Assembly (NCBI GenBank): GCA_032622095.1 | Contig: CP136061.1 | Span: 194,724,835-194,788,834 of the forward strand | Source of the DNA: Siphonodentalium dalli | Lineage: Eukaryota > Mollusca > Scaphopoda > Gadilida > Siphonodentaliidae | Reading direction: 5' to 3' | Length of the DNA: 64,000 bases | The notes under the pieces: generated by a model | Database searches by the model: none | What the model was told of the DNA's origin: nothing | Seen by the model: only the letters and a program-made list of their open reading frames with translations | Program-made: the position numbers and the translations under genes | Part shown: positions 47,255 to 59,584 of the stretch, piece by piece | How the letters are laid out: every line of letters starts with the position of its first letter | Position numbering within the stretch: the stretch's first letter is position 1

Positions 47255-47815
47255 CAACGCAATTATTACGCCACCTGTGGTGTTTCTAGCTTCTGTGAGT
47301 TTGATATTGTGTGGTGGACAGGGCGAATGTATTCTTGGAGATTTTGTGTACCTTACTCAATCGTACCGATAGGATCACGTAGATGCCGAAATTGTAACGT
47401 TAACGCCACCGGTGTATAATATGTTTATGAAAATATGATAAATCGTATCGATAGAGTCAGGACAGGCTGAAATTGTAAACTTAAAGTCACCGGTGTAATA
47501 ATATGTTGTTGAAAATATAAATAATTTGATAGACTGAAAATAATATATAACCCATTGGGAGCCCCTGATGTATTCTTGTTTGTACCTTACTCAATCGTAC
47601 CGATATAATCACGTAGATGCTTAAATTGTAAAGTTAACGCCACCGGTGTATAATACGTTTTTGAAAATGTGTTAAATCGTATCGATAGAGTCAGGACAGG
47701 CTGAAATTGTAAACTTAAAGTCACTTGTTGTTGAAAATATAAATAATCTGATAGACTGAAAATAATGTGTAACCCATTGCGAACCCCTGGTTTAGTGAAG
47801 TGCATTGTGGGAAGT
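47255..47815 (+). repeat. Satellite-like repeat, unit B
   Basis: Equivalent of 36840-37400, two units. Confidence 0.75.
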
Positions 47816-49325
47816 TTAATTGTGATTCTCCTACATCTTTATTTTCTGGAATTATCACCAAGATTTCTCCACTCTATTCTGTTAAAATGTACCCTGATCG
47901 GTCATATTCATTTGATAATTCTATCTAAATACATCTTAGCTACTATTCGGATCTGCTGTCCCGGTCGAAGAAGGTTTAGTTTGACCAAAACGGCTATTGA
48001 CAAAAGTTTGTTTACAAAAATTGAGCATACTCAATGACCCGTAGGCCGTACACGCTGTAAATTTGTTATCGAAAACAAATTCAATTTCTTCCATCTAAAA
48101 CATAATTACGCGCTGAACTCTGTCATTTTAAGAATATAGTAGTATTATACACATACACACCAAGTTTCAGCTCAAAATTTTGAAAAATGACAGTTTTATA
48201 GACATAAATCGATTTTAATGGCAAATCCGATGTTAAATTTTATCATCGAAAAAAAATAATCATTTCTTCGATCTAGGAAATAATTACGTGCTGTACCCTG
48301 TCATATTTGACCGGTTCTACCTGATAATTGTGTGACAGTACAGTCGCGTTACTTTATACGTCAACATTGGTCATTATCACTCAACAAATTTATTTTGGTC
48401 TATCGTATCAACCCCTATTTCCCCCGCGTAGCCTGACTAAGTGTCTTTATCGCTCCACTAATTTGTATCGTTTCATCTGTATGAATTCCATATCCAATTA
48501 TCCACATATAACCAACCCAACCTCTAATCCCGGTCCAATTTATTTATTTCTTTCATCGGTATATACCGGTACCGTGGTCATGTTACGTAATATTTTATCT
48601 CGTGATACTTGTACTTATATGTCTATGGTATTACTATAGTATGCCGTATATGTATATCAATTGCTATTCCTTTCTATATAATCCTGGTGCCAACTATAGA
48701 GATAATTTCAGACCCCCCCCCCCCAATTTTATATAATTGCTGCTTTAGTACAGTCGATCACGATGCATTACATGGCAACATCGATCCACTAATTTATGTC
48801 AGTTCATCAACTTCATCGGTACAAACCCCTTTTTTCTCCGAGTCCATATAACCAACCCTTCATCTTATAGAACTCCATAAATTACTATTCTGGCACTATA
48901 TAGAGATGACTAAGATTCTGACACCCCCCTATTTTATAGCCTTGTTGCAACAGTAGAGTTGATATGCATAATATGTCAACATTGGTCGTTATTGCTCTAC
49001 AAATTTATATCGGTTCAACCCTTAGTTCCCTGTATCGCCCACCCCTCCCTCAATTTATTTTTTTCATTTGTATTATAGTCTCGTCACATACACATTTTAT
49101 CTTTTGTAACTTTTGCTTCAACGCGTCGAGATCCGCTGCAGACAATACAAAACTGACAACATTTTGAAATGTAAGCAGGCTTCAAACTCATCTTATCCAA
49201 GAAAAACTCTGGTTACATAAAAAATTTGTGTATAAGGTGTACGCGCATTTGTTGCGTTAAAAACCAAAGGTCCCAAGTCAAGGTCCAAATCCCCAACACA
49301 CTGATGTGAGGTTTAACTCCATCTA
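47816..49325. other. Unit B stretch, no supported gene
   Basis: Includes about 108 bp (about 47806-47916) not in unit A, the uninterrupted ATATACCGGTACCG site at about 48563-48576, and the degenerate blocks described for unit A. Confidence 0.45.
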
Positions 49326-49329
49326 CATA

Positions 49330-49804
49330 CAGTAATGTCCAAAGTAATTCATCACTTAACCACAGCAAAATTGTGTGTATTTTTTCATGATTCTAAATCC
49401 TGAAAAATTACCCATAATTATGCTGTGGTTAAAGGGTCAATTACTTTGGGCATTACTGTAACCAATATAAGAATTTGAGGTTTAATGATAACTCAATCAT
49501 CATACAGTAATGTTCAAAGCAATTGACCACTTAACCACAGCAGAATAATGGGTAATTTGAGGATTGTAAATGCTGAAAAAATACATAATTCTGATGTGGT
49601 TAAGTGGTCAATTACTTTGGGCATTACTGTAACCAATATAAGGATTTGAGGTTTAATGATAACTCAATCCTCATACAGTAATGTCCAAAGTAATTGACCA
49701 CTTGACCACAGCAAAATTATTGGTAAATTTTCAGGATTTCAAATCCTGAAAAATTACCAATAATTCTGATGTGGTTAAGTGGTCAATTACTTTGGGTATT
49801 ACTG
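49330..49804. repeat. Tandem array of three mariner-type MITEs, unit B
   Basis: Equivalent of 39174-39648, with the same spacing and few substitutions. Confidence 0.92.
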
Positions 49805-49864
49805 TAACCAATACAAGGATGTGAGGTTTAATGAGAACTCCATCCATATAACTAATAATTATGT

Positions 49865-50920
49865 GTGAAAATTAAAACAAAACAAAATAAATTCCATGAT
49901 GGCGTCCAATATGGACTGCCTAATTCTGCTCCAAAACATGTATATTCAATATATGGATGTTTATTGGGGGAAACCGATTATTTCAATGATATTTTCATTA
50001 ACTGGAATCAAACCCCGACTTACGGGAGCGTGCGACTGTATCTTAAGCATATGTGCCTATTTAATGAGCCAACAATTGGAATCCCAACAGAGAAGATTGG
50101 CGTGGGTCCCTTGCGCGATCTGTCCATCGAAAACTATTTAGACATCTCAAGACACGTAAGACCCAATAAGTTAATATACAGAATAGATACATCTATTGCC
50201 TGAGTGACTAATATTTATATTTGTTACAATGAGGTCAAATAGTTGCGAAGCCAGCACCACAATTCTTTCCCTCCATAGTAAATCTTAAAACAACTTCTAA
50301 AGAATTAATAATTCACCTTATATTTGGTATGAAGCGTCCTTGGTTAACTGGAGTTCAGATTTGTTAACATCACGTCACCAAGGTAATTACTTGCGAAGCC
50401 ACAGCCACAACTATTTCCCTCCATAGTAATTCTCCAAACAACTTCTTAAGAACAATTGACCAGGTCAGTCGCGCAATTATTGGAAGAGCCACGGTCAATC
50501 ATTTTTTTTTAAACCAAATGTTACATTTAAATTATTGCTTTATTTAACCAAAACAAAAATGAGAAAATTAACTTTTACTACTTGCTAAATTTTATCTTTT
50601 AATTATTTCATTTAAATTTTAGTATTTACAGTATACTATGTCCAAGTCTTTATAATCTGTTGAGTGACCCCACAGTCGTTTACTTTGTTAGTAATAATTT
50701 GAAGGATTACTTGTTTAAACGCAATTGTTATCAAAATATTTTATGTATTTTTTATAATTTCTATTTATATGTAATACCATAATCTTGGTGGCGTTACCAT
50801 TTCTGACTATGGTTTTCTTGTTTATTATGTCTGATAAACCGGGAAGTTAACGTGGTATCATGTGCGCCTGTTAGCTTTTATACTATACATTGTAGGTAAT
50901 ATGATGACACACAACAAGCA
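49865..50920. other. Unit B end, no supported gene
   Basis: Matches 39709-40764 closely; ends at the second ATG junction (50921). Confidence 0.5.
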
Positions 50921-51390
50921 ATGACTTCGGTGTTCCTGGTTCCGCTGTCCTCGCCGACGGCAGGGACATCGGGTGACATCGGCGTCCCTGCTCCGTCTGG
51001 TGGTGGTGATATCTTCTACTGCCGGCTGACGTTGCTGCTGGGAGGTCAATGGGGAAGAACTGGGCGTCTCTCAGTTCTTCCTCTTCTCCACTTGGCCCTC
51101 CTCTCGGCATCCCTGCGGCGCTGTAAAGGGGTCTTCGCCTTCCTCTTCCTCCCGGTATGTGTCCTTTGGCTAGCCCCAACCGAGTCCCGGCCGGTGGAGG
51201 GTTCCACTGGGGTAACTCGATAGTCCAAAGTCACCTGCAGTCGGCCCGCGTTAGAGTGCAAAGTCCATCCAACACAATGAGCCGACTGCAGGTCGCTCAG
51301 CACGAGACAGACTTGGCGGGGGATTAAATCCATTCCGCCAAGTCCGATAGAAATAGTCACGGAACGCTCACGGCTTAACGCGTCGAGCAT
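50921..51390 (-). pseudogene. Truncated copy of the unrecognised gene (unit C)
   Basis: Same state as the unit B copy: 114-codon frame from ATG at 51390, frameshift after ERRPVLPH, cut by the duplication junction. B and C share the one-base loss, so B and C are sisters at this end of the unit. Confidence 0.7.
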
Positions 51391-52060
51391 AAAATGCGAC
51401 CATCCCGCGAGCGCTCCGGAAGTCTACCAAGCTCTTCCAGCGTCGCGGTTGTTATCTCAAGGATTTATCTGCCTGAATGTCATGTCGCTGTTGATCTTTA
51501 CTCAACACGCAAACGTCGCCAATTAAAAAACGCAATTGGGTAACTGTCTTACTACGCATGAAATTAATGTAAGTAGATAAACATGCATTGAGATAATATC
51601 AATAAAACGTACTACGTGCCTGATATGTGAGTGAGTGCGGGATTGCCACGATGAAGAACAATTCTGGACGATCGATCGTGCAATTATTATACATATCGTA
51701 GATAATACATATCGTAGATAATACATATCGTAGATAATACAATGTAGCAAAATGTAATGTGTAGAGATCAACCTTGGTGAAACGCAATGGGTTAATTGGT
51801 CCAGTCGACTCATTGTGCGGAAACTCAACGGGCAACATGGCTAGCTCTGACATAGTTATTATGACGACCAATTGTCACCAAACCCCACCGTAATAAAGTG
51901 TCACACATACTATGCCATCGCTACTGTGGTACATGTGTCCGCAGCCATTGGTCCATGTGTACCGACTTACAACTCTACATGTATATATTTATCGATAGCT
52001 TTGAAACTACAACCACAAGCGGCGTTGCCATTTTTCTGCCAGTCGTCCAGAGTGTTCTTC
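51391..52060. other. Unit C upstream stretch, no supported gene
   Basis: As 28872-29513, with a third copy of the CATATCGTAGATAATA repeat. Confidence 0.5.
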
Positions 52061-52063
52061 AAT

Positions 52064-54533
52064 AGAGACCTTTCGCAAAACTCACGTTTACGATTACGGA
52101 TACGGATAGGGTACTACGTCACCAACATTTGTGTACTTTCTAATCGTTGTCGTATTTTACTATCCGCAATAACGGTTACGATTTCATGGTTTCTAATAAG
52201 CTCAAATAACACCTGAAATTTATTTTCTGCAATATATCACTTTACTCCGTTCGAGACTGTATATGTATATCATGTAAACCATCCAGTTGTATTGAGCTAC
52301 AACCTCGGTGTGCTGTTTAGATTGACAATCACTGTACTCGTCGTCGTGAATCTCGAGCTTCCCGCGAAATAAGATCGCTATTCACAACGGATAGTAATCG
52401 CTGGCTGCGACACAACACTTTGCAGTAATATATAGAAGTACACTATGAAACCAGTCGCCAAAAAAACACGACTGACATGGATTTGGTGGTACTAAAATAA
52501 TATTTGGCACACCCACCAACATCACCGTGTCGACTTTGTTACGATTTGATAGGACAAATCAGAAGTGATGCACATCAGCGAGCACAGCAAACTTATGTCT
52601 GATTTCCTAAACCCAAAGAGGTGTTAGGCCTGGATAGGATAGGATATTAATTGATTCCCAATACACATACACAGAGACGTGGCGACAGGGGGTTGGGGGG
52701 GGGGTGGGGAGTGTCTCACCCTCCAACTTTGGTCAAAATTTTCAACAGTTGGAAATTTCATACCTGACACAACATTAGTTGGAAATTTTACACCAACAAT
52801 AGGTTGATAATGTTCTTGTAGTTTGATTTTCAAACAACTTATTGTGGGGAATTTATTGTTTTTGGACCAATATTTGCATATTTTCCTTCTTTTGATAAAA
52901 ATTTTGGACTGAAATGGCCATCAGTTAGAAATTTTCCAACCTTAGGGGTGTCAGGTTGGAAATTTCCAACACTTGGAAAGCTTGTGTCTTGGTCCCTCCC
53001 CGTGGCCAGTCAAAAACTTCTAGTTAATTTAAGAAAATAATATTGTCCTACATTTGGTCAAAATTGTCACTGGAATTGTCATCAGTTGGAAATTTCCAAC
53101 TCTATGAATGCTTGAGGCTAGTCTGGATGCCAGGATTTTGCGATTTTCTTGTTCACGTTTAAAAAAAACTTTCGCCCGGTGTGTCCTGGTCCCTCCCCGT
53201 GGCCAATACAAAACTGCTAATGAGTTTAAAGGTACTCAACCCGTAAAGAGGGTCCCCATCTCAACAGATTCCAACAACAACAATCCGATCAGAGGGTCCT
53301 ATATTACTATTTCTTTGGCTTTGGGGGTAAAAAATATTTGATTCGAGTCGAGGAACCCATCAAACAAAGCTCAGAGTTATTAGATATTGATTTTTCAAAT
53401 TTGTTATGTTCTCGAGATGAGTACCAATAACTGCCGTAATCTGCTCTGGATGTGTACTCCAAATCTATTCAAACAGACAAGGATGAATAACTCTAAAATC
53501 AAGTGGTAATTTTAACGCAATTTTGATTGAGTACTGGGCCAGATAGTATTCCCGATAATGAAAAATAATAGATTTCTAAAATCGATATCTAACAAATCTG
53601 AGCTTTGATGGGTGACTTCCTCGACTCGAATCAAATATTTTTGACCCCCGAAGCCATTGAAATAGTAATTGAGAGGAGTTTTATCGGGTTGAGTACCTTT
53701 AAGAAAACAATATTTTACTACATTTGGTTAAAATCGTTGACTGAAAATTTCCAAACTAAGGGAGAGTATGAGGTTTGAAATTTCCAACACTAGGAAAGTT
53801 TGAGGTCAGTCTAGATGCTAGGATTTTGCGATTTTCTTGTTTAGTTTTCACAATTTTCTCACACCGGGCCGAACAACCATGATCGGCCCGGTGGGTCCTG
53901 GTCTATTGCCCGTAGTCGTGTGCACACCCCCAACGGAAACCCTCTAGCCACGTCCTTGCACATACATATTACATAATAATGATGACAATTATGGATAATT
54001 CTGTCGTAAATTGTGGGGGATGGCATAATTTGGCTAGACTGTCTTTCTGCAGAAATCGCGTTGAAATGAAATTGCGGACTGAAAGGGTCTTGAAGTGGTG
54101 GCGTCGTGGTTGATGTGAGGTCCAAATTTAGGAACCGCTCTTCCCCCATCAGCATAACGCCTATCAGGTCATCCATATGATAACAACGAACTGAATTTCC
54201 ACCACATATGACCTGGCATTTATACCTGTATTGCCATAATATATCACGAGAATCCCGGGTCGTACGTTGTGACTGGTCGAATTATTGACAATATAAACAG
54301 GTCATGATTATCGCATTGTTGCAAATGAGACGATAAGTGAAGTATTAAGGGACTGTATACCAAACACACGCTTTGAGTTGTAAAAGTGGTACGAAATAAT
54401 GATGGTACGTGTTCGTCAAAACTCTTACGCGTAGTCGTTTTGCGAAAGGACTTTTTGGCCACACGGATAGACTTACGACTACGAATAGCTATCCGTATTC
54501 GTAATCGTAAACGTGAGGATGCGAAAGGTATCT
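52064..54533. mobile_element. 2 kb TIR element, unit C copy (with nested TTAA-1)
   Basis: Same ends as 29521-31515 (right tip GGTATCT). Its flanks are slightly decayed: AAT at left, AATATAA at right. Enlarged by the TTAA-1 element at 53230-53698. Confidence 0.88.
53230..53698. mobile_element. TTAA-1 element nested in the unit C TIR element
   Basis: TTAA-AGGTACTCAACCCG... ...GGGTTGAGTACCT-TTAA at TGAGTTTAAGAAAAC. Unit A has the uninterrupted TGAGTTTAAGAAAAC at about 30678-30690, so TTAA is the duplicated target and the insertion differs between units. Confidence 0.96.
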
Positions 54534-54540
54534 AATATAA

Positions 54541-55290
54541 CAAAATATACGATTACATTTGTGGTGCATGGGGTATATTATCTGACATTTGCCATTGTCA
54601 TCGGGGAGTTTCTATAGGGAATTGGGATCGTAGAAAAGTGACTTTGAAATCACATACACAATGGTTCATTCTATTATATTTTTCGGACTTCGAATCAGGT
54701 TTTTCTGTCATGCCTTGTTGATCACATGTGCTGCAATATACGACATAAGTTAAATCACCAGTTCAGTAATATATGTGCCCCGATCCATTCTGAATGTATT
54801 GACGTAAACTATACCCTCACAAAATGGCTGTGTCGGTCACATACAGCGGTTGTTTCGAACAAAGTGGCATGGTATATCGAATCACGTATATGCTAGATGA
54901 TCCGGAATCTACTGGCCCATGTATGCTTGGTGTAAACAATATTTAATTTCGAACAAAACATGTAATACATTCAAACAAATTGACATAAGTAATAATAATA
55001 TTCAAAACGGGGATTGGACAACAAGCCTAAAAGGCTTTTATAAAGTCTTTTCCTCATAGCAGGAAGTTTACCCTTGGTATCAGAGTAGATACCATTTAGG
55101 GTAAATTTAGCAGACGGGGATAACATGTTAGATCCGAAAAAATATTGTTCAAGGAGGGGGTAGAGGGATAGAGTGCAGGAAGGAAGAACGTTTGTCAAGT
55201 TAATTGGTATTGCATACCGTACTGTATGCTTACCGTTTAAAGATTGAATTTCTACGTTTAATCTCACTTAAACACAACGCATCGCATCTG
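54541..55290. other. Unit C stretch, no supported gene
   Basis: As 31523-32272. Confidence 0.4.
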
Positions 55291-55294
55291 TTAA

Positions 55295-55765
55295 AGGTAC
55301 TCAATCCGTAAAGAGGGTCCCCATCTCAACAGATTCCAACAACAAAAAAATCCGATCAGAGGGTCCTATATTACTATTTCTTTGACTTTGGGAGTAAAAA
55401 ATATTTGATTCGAGTCGAGGAACCCATCAAACAAAGCTCAGAGTTATTAGATATTGATTTTTGAAATTGGTTATTAACTCGAGATGAGTACTAATAACTG
55501 CCGTAATCTGCTCTGGATGTGTACTCCAAATCTATTCAAACAGACAAGGATGAATAACTCTAAAATCAAGTGGTAATTTTAACGCAATTTTGATTGAGTA
55601 CTGGGCCAGATAGTATTCCCGATAATGAAAAATAATAGATTTCTAAAATCGATATCTAACAAATCTGAGCTTTGATGGGTGACTTCCTCGACTCGAATCA
55701 AATATTTTTGACCCCCGAAGCCATTGAAATAGTAATTGAGAGGAGTTTTATCGGATTGAGTACCT
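55295..55765. mobile_element. TTAA-1 element, unit C site 1
   Basis: Same site as 32277-32747. Its right part shares ATGAATAACTC and TTTTGATTGAGTACTGGGCC with the nested element at 53230-53698, a sign of sequence exchange or a close source copy. Confidence 0.92.
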
Positions 55766-56119
55766 TTAAGTCTCACTATATATATATATACTAGTAGTCG
55801 GGTGATAAAGTTACTATACCTTTGTGTTCAAATACCCTATCTTAGATTTTAACATTATAATTTGTGTTGTGTATTACGTTCTTTCAAAGGACCGTATAGT
55901 AACCTCTTCGCTTGAATGTAAAATAAACACATACAAAACCTTAGAACGACCTCAATAAACCAGCGTATATATTTAACGTACCTCGACCTATGTCAGTTTT
56001 TGACTTTCCGTTTACATTCCAAAATGGCACGAACACAAGCAACCAGGTCAATATAACTAATTATTATATACATTGAGTTCACATATCACACAGGCTAGTC
56101 GTCAAACCAGAAACTAGGG

Positions 56120-56285
56120 TTCTACCAGCTGGTTCTACCGGAAGAAATTTATGACGAAGGTTTTTTGGTGTCATTTGAAGCAGGAATATCACCTCTATAA
56201 CTATCCAAAATCCGCTAAAATTCTCTTTGAGCAATTGTTTTGTCAGAGATTTAAAAAATGCCCATTTTCCGACCTTGGGATGTAG
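56120..56285 (-). repeat. Giant fold-back arm fragment, unit C
   Basis: Equivalent of 33100-33265. Confidence 0.6.
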
Positions 56286-56657
56286 GTTTTTCGACAATAT
56301 CCCTGATCGACGATACCAGAACGCCTTACTACTCCATCCGATATTTACCATTTTGTGTGAAATTAGAGTACGGGATCGAATAGAGTGACAAGGATAGATA
56401 ATGATGCAATGATGTTCAAATTACTTCAGTCGGCAACTATAATGCCTACTCTTTTAAGACACGGATAATAAGATCTACACATTTTACCCAAATACTCTAT
56501 TAATCGCTCTCATGTTGTGCTTTATTAGTGTATTTTGACAAGGTTGATGTTGTAGATATAAAAATAAATGATGATCGGTCATATATTTCACATATTATCG
56601 GTCATATATTTCATATATTACATTCGTCATTGTATAAATAATCAGAGTAATTATTAA

Positions 56658-57090
56658 AGGCCCATTTAATTTTCGAGTCACCGAATATTTTGTATAGTGC
56701 CTTGAAATACGGCTTCAATAACAATCTATGTTATTACATAAAATATGATTAAAATTCTATAATTCATCACCAATTGGATCGTCTGTGTCTCAGATGGTGC
56801 CTATAGATTAATACAAAATAGCTGAAATCATAGAACATTTCCACCGTTTCGCTCCCAGAATGCAACAGAATCCGAACTAAGATATAGAGTTAGTCCCCTT
56901 CCATTGAAAAAAAATAGATTGAAGTACAGTCCATACATGAAACGTAAGCACAGAAAAAAACAACATGTTCACAGTTTATTACACCGGATAGGTTGATAAT
57001 ACAATGTTTTGGAGCTTCTACTTTCAAATGGTATATACTATGGCATATTGAATATAATGTGATATGGGCATTCGAAAATTGAGTGGGCCT
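56658..57090 (+). mobile_element. TTAA-2 element, unit C copy 1
   Basis: As 43997-44429. Confidence 0.75.
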
Positions 57091-57597
57091 GTGTGAGACA
57101 ACAAAACAATGGATTAAATACACTTGAGACGTTGAAAATATTACTTTATTTTTGTTGTCCCTTTCGGTACCAAGAACTGCTATAATATTTAATAATTTCA
57201 CACAACACTCCAATCACCAAATAGCGTATTGTCTTGGCTCTATGAGAGGAAGCTTCATTTGTATTATAATGTTGAGTTAGATTTTTAATTGTATAATATA
57301 GAACATTATCCCCATATACACATGTATTAGAATTAAGAATAAAGCAGTCGCAAATATTCCAGCCAAATGGAAACAAATGTTGATATGCAGTGATGTCCAC
57401 TCAAGCAGGGAGCAATCAACTGGAAGTAGGCCACAGTGTTAAGAGACATGGCGGTCACCTTTAACTTGGTTTTGAACACATTACCCAGAACTCATCTCAG
57501 CCCAATTTTTCACCGATCAACAGGCATGACATTAATATTCTCAACTATAGAACATTATCTATTGGTTGTTACCTTTCTAAATGAAACTAATGATTAA

Positions 57598-58542
57598 CGG
57601 CCCATTTAGTCACCGATTATTTTGTTGTATAGTGCCTTTATATTCTGTTATATTTACATACTAAGTGTTGTCATCACTAAATCCAGCATTCTGATTGGTC
57701 GGCGCCCACGTGGCTAGTTGCAGTTACTTCTCGGTGAATGCGCAACTCCTCATAACACCAAGCTCATAACACCATCGATACGTCATTGGGTTTGGAAAGA
57801 CGAACGCGTAATGTTTTGGGCGCATTTGGACTCGCGCAGGATTGACTTAATACATCATCGGGTTTCAATATGAAGAGAAATTGTTCCTATTAACTTTTGC
57901 CAAGGGTGCTATTGGGTATTTTCAAGTTGGGCTGTTTTTGTCACGATACACTTTTCGATTTAAATACATTTACAAAAGTGGCTTTTTCGCTAAATGTATA
58001 TAAATATAAGGATTAACTCTCATGTGGACTATTTTTATGGAGATGTAACCGTGAGGTAAGTGGTCATAACTTGTATGTAAAACCCTTCGGGTTTTACACA
58101 AGTTATGTCCACTTACTTCACGGTTACATCTCCATAAAAACAGTACACGTGACAGTTAATCCTTATTTAATGACATAAAATGACATACAATATGATTAAG
58201 ATACAATAGTTATTCACCATTGGGAACGCCTGAGTCTTAGAATGTGTCCATATAGTAATAGAAATAGTTGAACCCATAGAAACATTTCCCCGTCTCGCTC
58301 CCATAATGCAACATAATTCAAACTAATATAAATAGTTATTCCCCTTCCATTGAAAATTATAGACTTACAGTAGAATCCAAATGAAACTTAAGCACGAAAC
58401 ACGTCGGTACATCAACAAAAACAACATGTTCACAGTTGATAATACAACGTTTTGGAGCTTCCTCTTTTAAATGGTGTATAATATGGCATATATTTTATAT
58501 AATGTGATCGGGGGGGGGGGGGGTCGAAAATTAAGTGGGCCT
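57598..58542 (+). mobile_element. TTAA-2 element with nested insertion, unit C copy 2
   Basis: As 34522-35453, with hairpin at 58007-58165 and a G-run near 58511-58523. Confidence 0.7.
58007..58165. repeat. Large hairpin, unit C
   Basis: Equivalent of 34921-35079, slightly more diverged arms (TAACTCTCATG). Confidence 0.88.
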
Positions 58543-58936
58543 TTAAATTTCACGAATCAAAAGTAATCAAGTCTCCCCTCATGATCTTGAGATAGATGAA
58601 CAGCACTTTTGAAGAAAAAAATTTATATTTTACATAAGTTCTTTGAACCTGAAAACAGTGAAATTTTAAATATTGTTCATGCCGTAAAGTATAGTAAATG
58701 AGGTTATAATATCCAATAATTCGAGGGTTTTTAAATATTGTGTCACAATAATCGCCTGTACTAAATCTCACAAAGAAATTCCTGACAGATTAGAAGAGTA
58801 AATCCATTTTGAAATACCAGGAAATTTTGGCAAAACGTGCGTCTGAGGCCAAAACAAATTAAATGTCTGGTTTGGGTTACAAGCTGAAAAAAATAGGGTC
58901 GGTAGTTAAGCTTCAAATTTCATAAAACACTTTTAA

Positions 58937-59088
58937 GCATCTCAGGATAGATTTATTTCTAAGTAAAAGTATTGTGTATTATTAAAATTTATACAAAAAT
59001 AATCAAAATAGTTTTATGTCAATCTCGCAGAAATAAATTTTAATATTACACAATACTTTTACTTAGAAATAAATATATCCTGAGATGC
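58937..59088. mobile_element. TTAA-3 hairpin MITE, unit C, one arm partly deleted
   Basis: 152 bp instead of 203: about 50 bp of the right arm, starting at the loop, are gone (CTCGCAG joins AAATAAATTTT). Left TTAA at 58933-58936 is a single, uninterrupted site. Confidence 0.9.
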
Positions 59089-59453
59089 TTAAGTGTTTTT
59101 TGTGTTTTATGAAATTTTGTGAGAAAAAATTCAATAGATTTTCTTGAAAACCATGAAAAAAACTTTAGGGTAGGGGATTTAAAATAGGGTCGGTAAGAAA
59201 ACCCAAACCATAAATATTTTTTTCTTTGGCCTGACCCTTAATTGGGGTCATGTACTACATGGGTTAAATGGGTTTTACCTATATTGTTTCCAGACCATGA
59301 TCTCTGCGCCACTCAGCGACAAACCACTATTGGGAAATATATATTAGAGCCATGTCATCGCAGCATGAGACCGAGCAAATATTTGCGACGTCCAAATTAG
59401 CATTCAATGGTGTGCAACGCAATTATTGATTATGTCTGATAAACCGGGAAGTT

Positions 59454-59584
59454 GGTTTAAACAATATTTTATTTGAACACTAACCAGAACAGAAATACAA
59501 ACAAAAAATACATAACATATAATCTCAAATTGTTCAAAAGAGGATTGAGAAACAAGCTTGGGGGCTTTTGTTAAGTCCTATCCT
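59454..59584 (-). mobile_element. Retroposon-tail insertion with 12-bp duplication
   Basis: 131 bp flanked by AACCGGGAAGTT on both sides (59442-59453, 59585-59596). Units A and B have a single AACCGGGAAGTT. On minus it ends AATAAAATATTGTTTAAACC, a LINE-tail look, and resembles 31915-32040. Confidence 0.8.

Larger units (their letters stand above)
40765..50920 (+). repeat. Tandem triplication, unit B (10.16 kb)
   Basis: Starts at junction AACAAGCA-ATG-ACTTCGG. Lacks the 2 kb TIR element (single ATTATAA at 41889-41895) and the GC-rich insertion; keeps both TTAA-1 elements. Confidence 0.95.
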
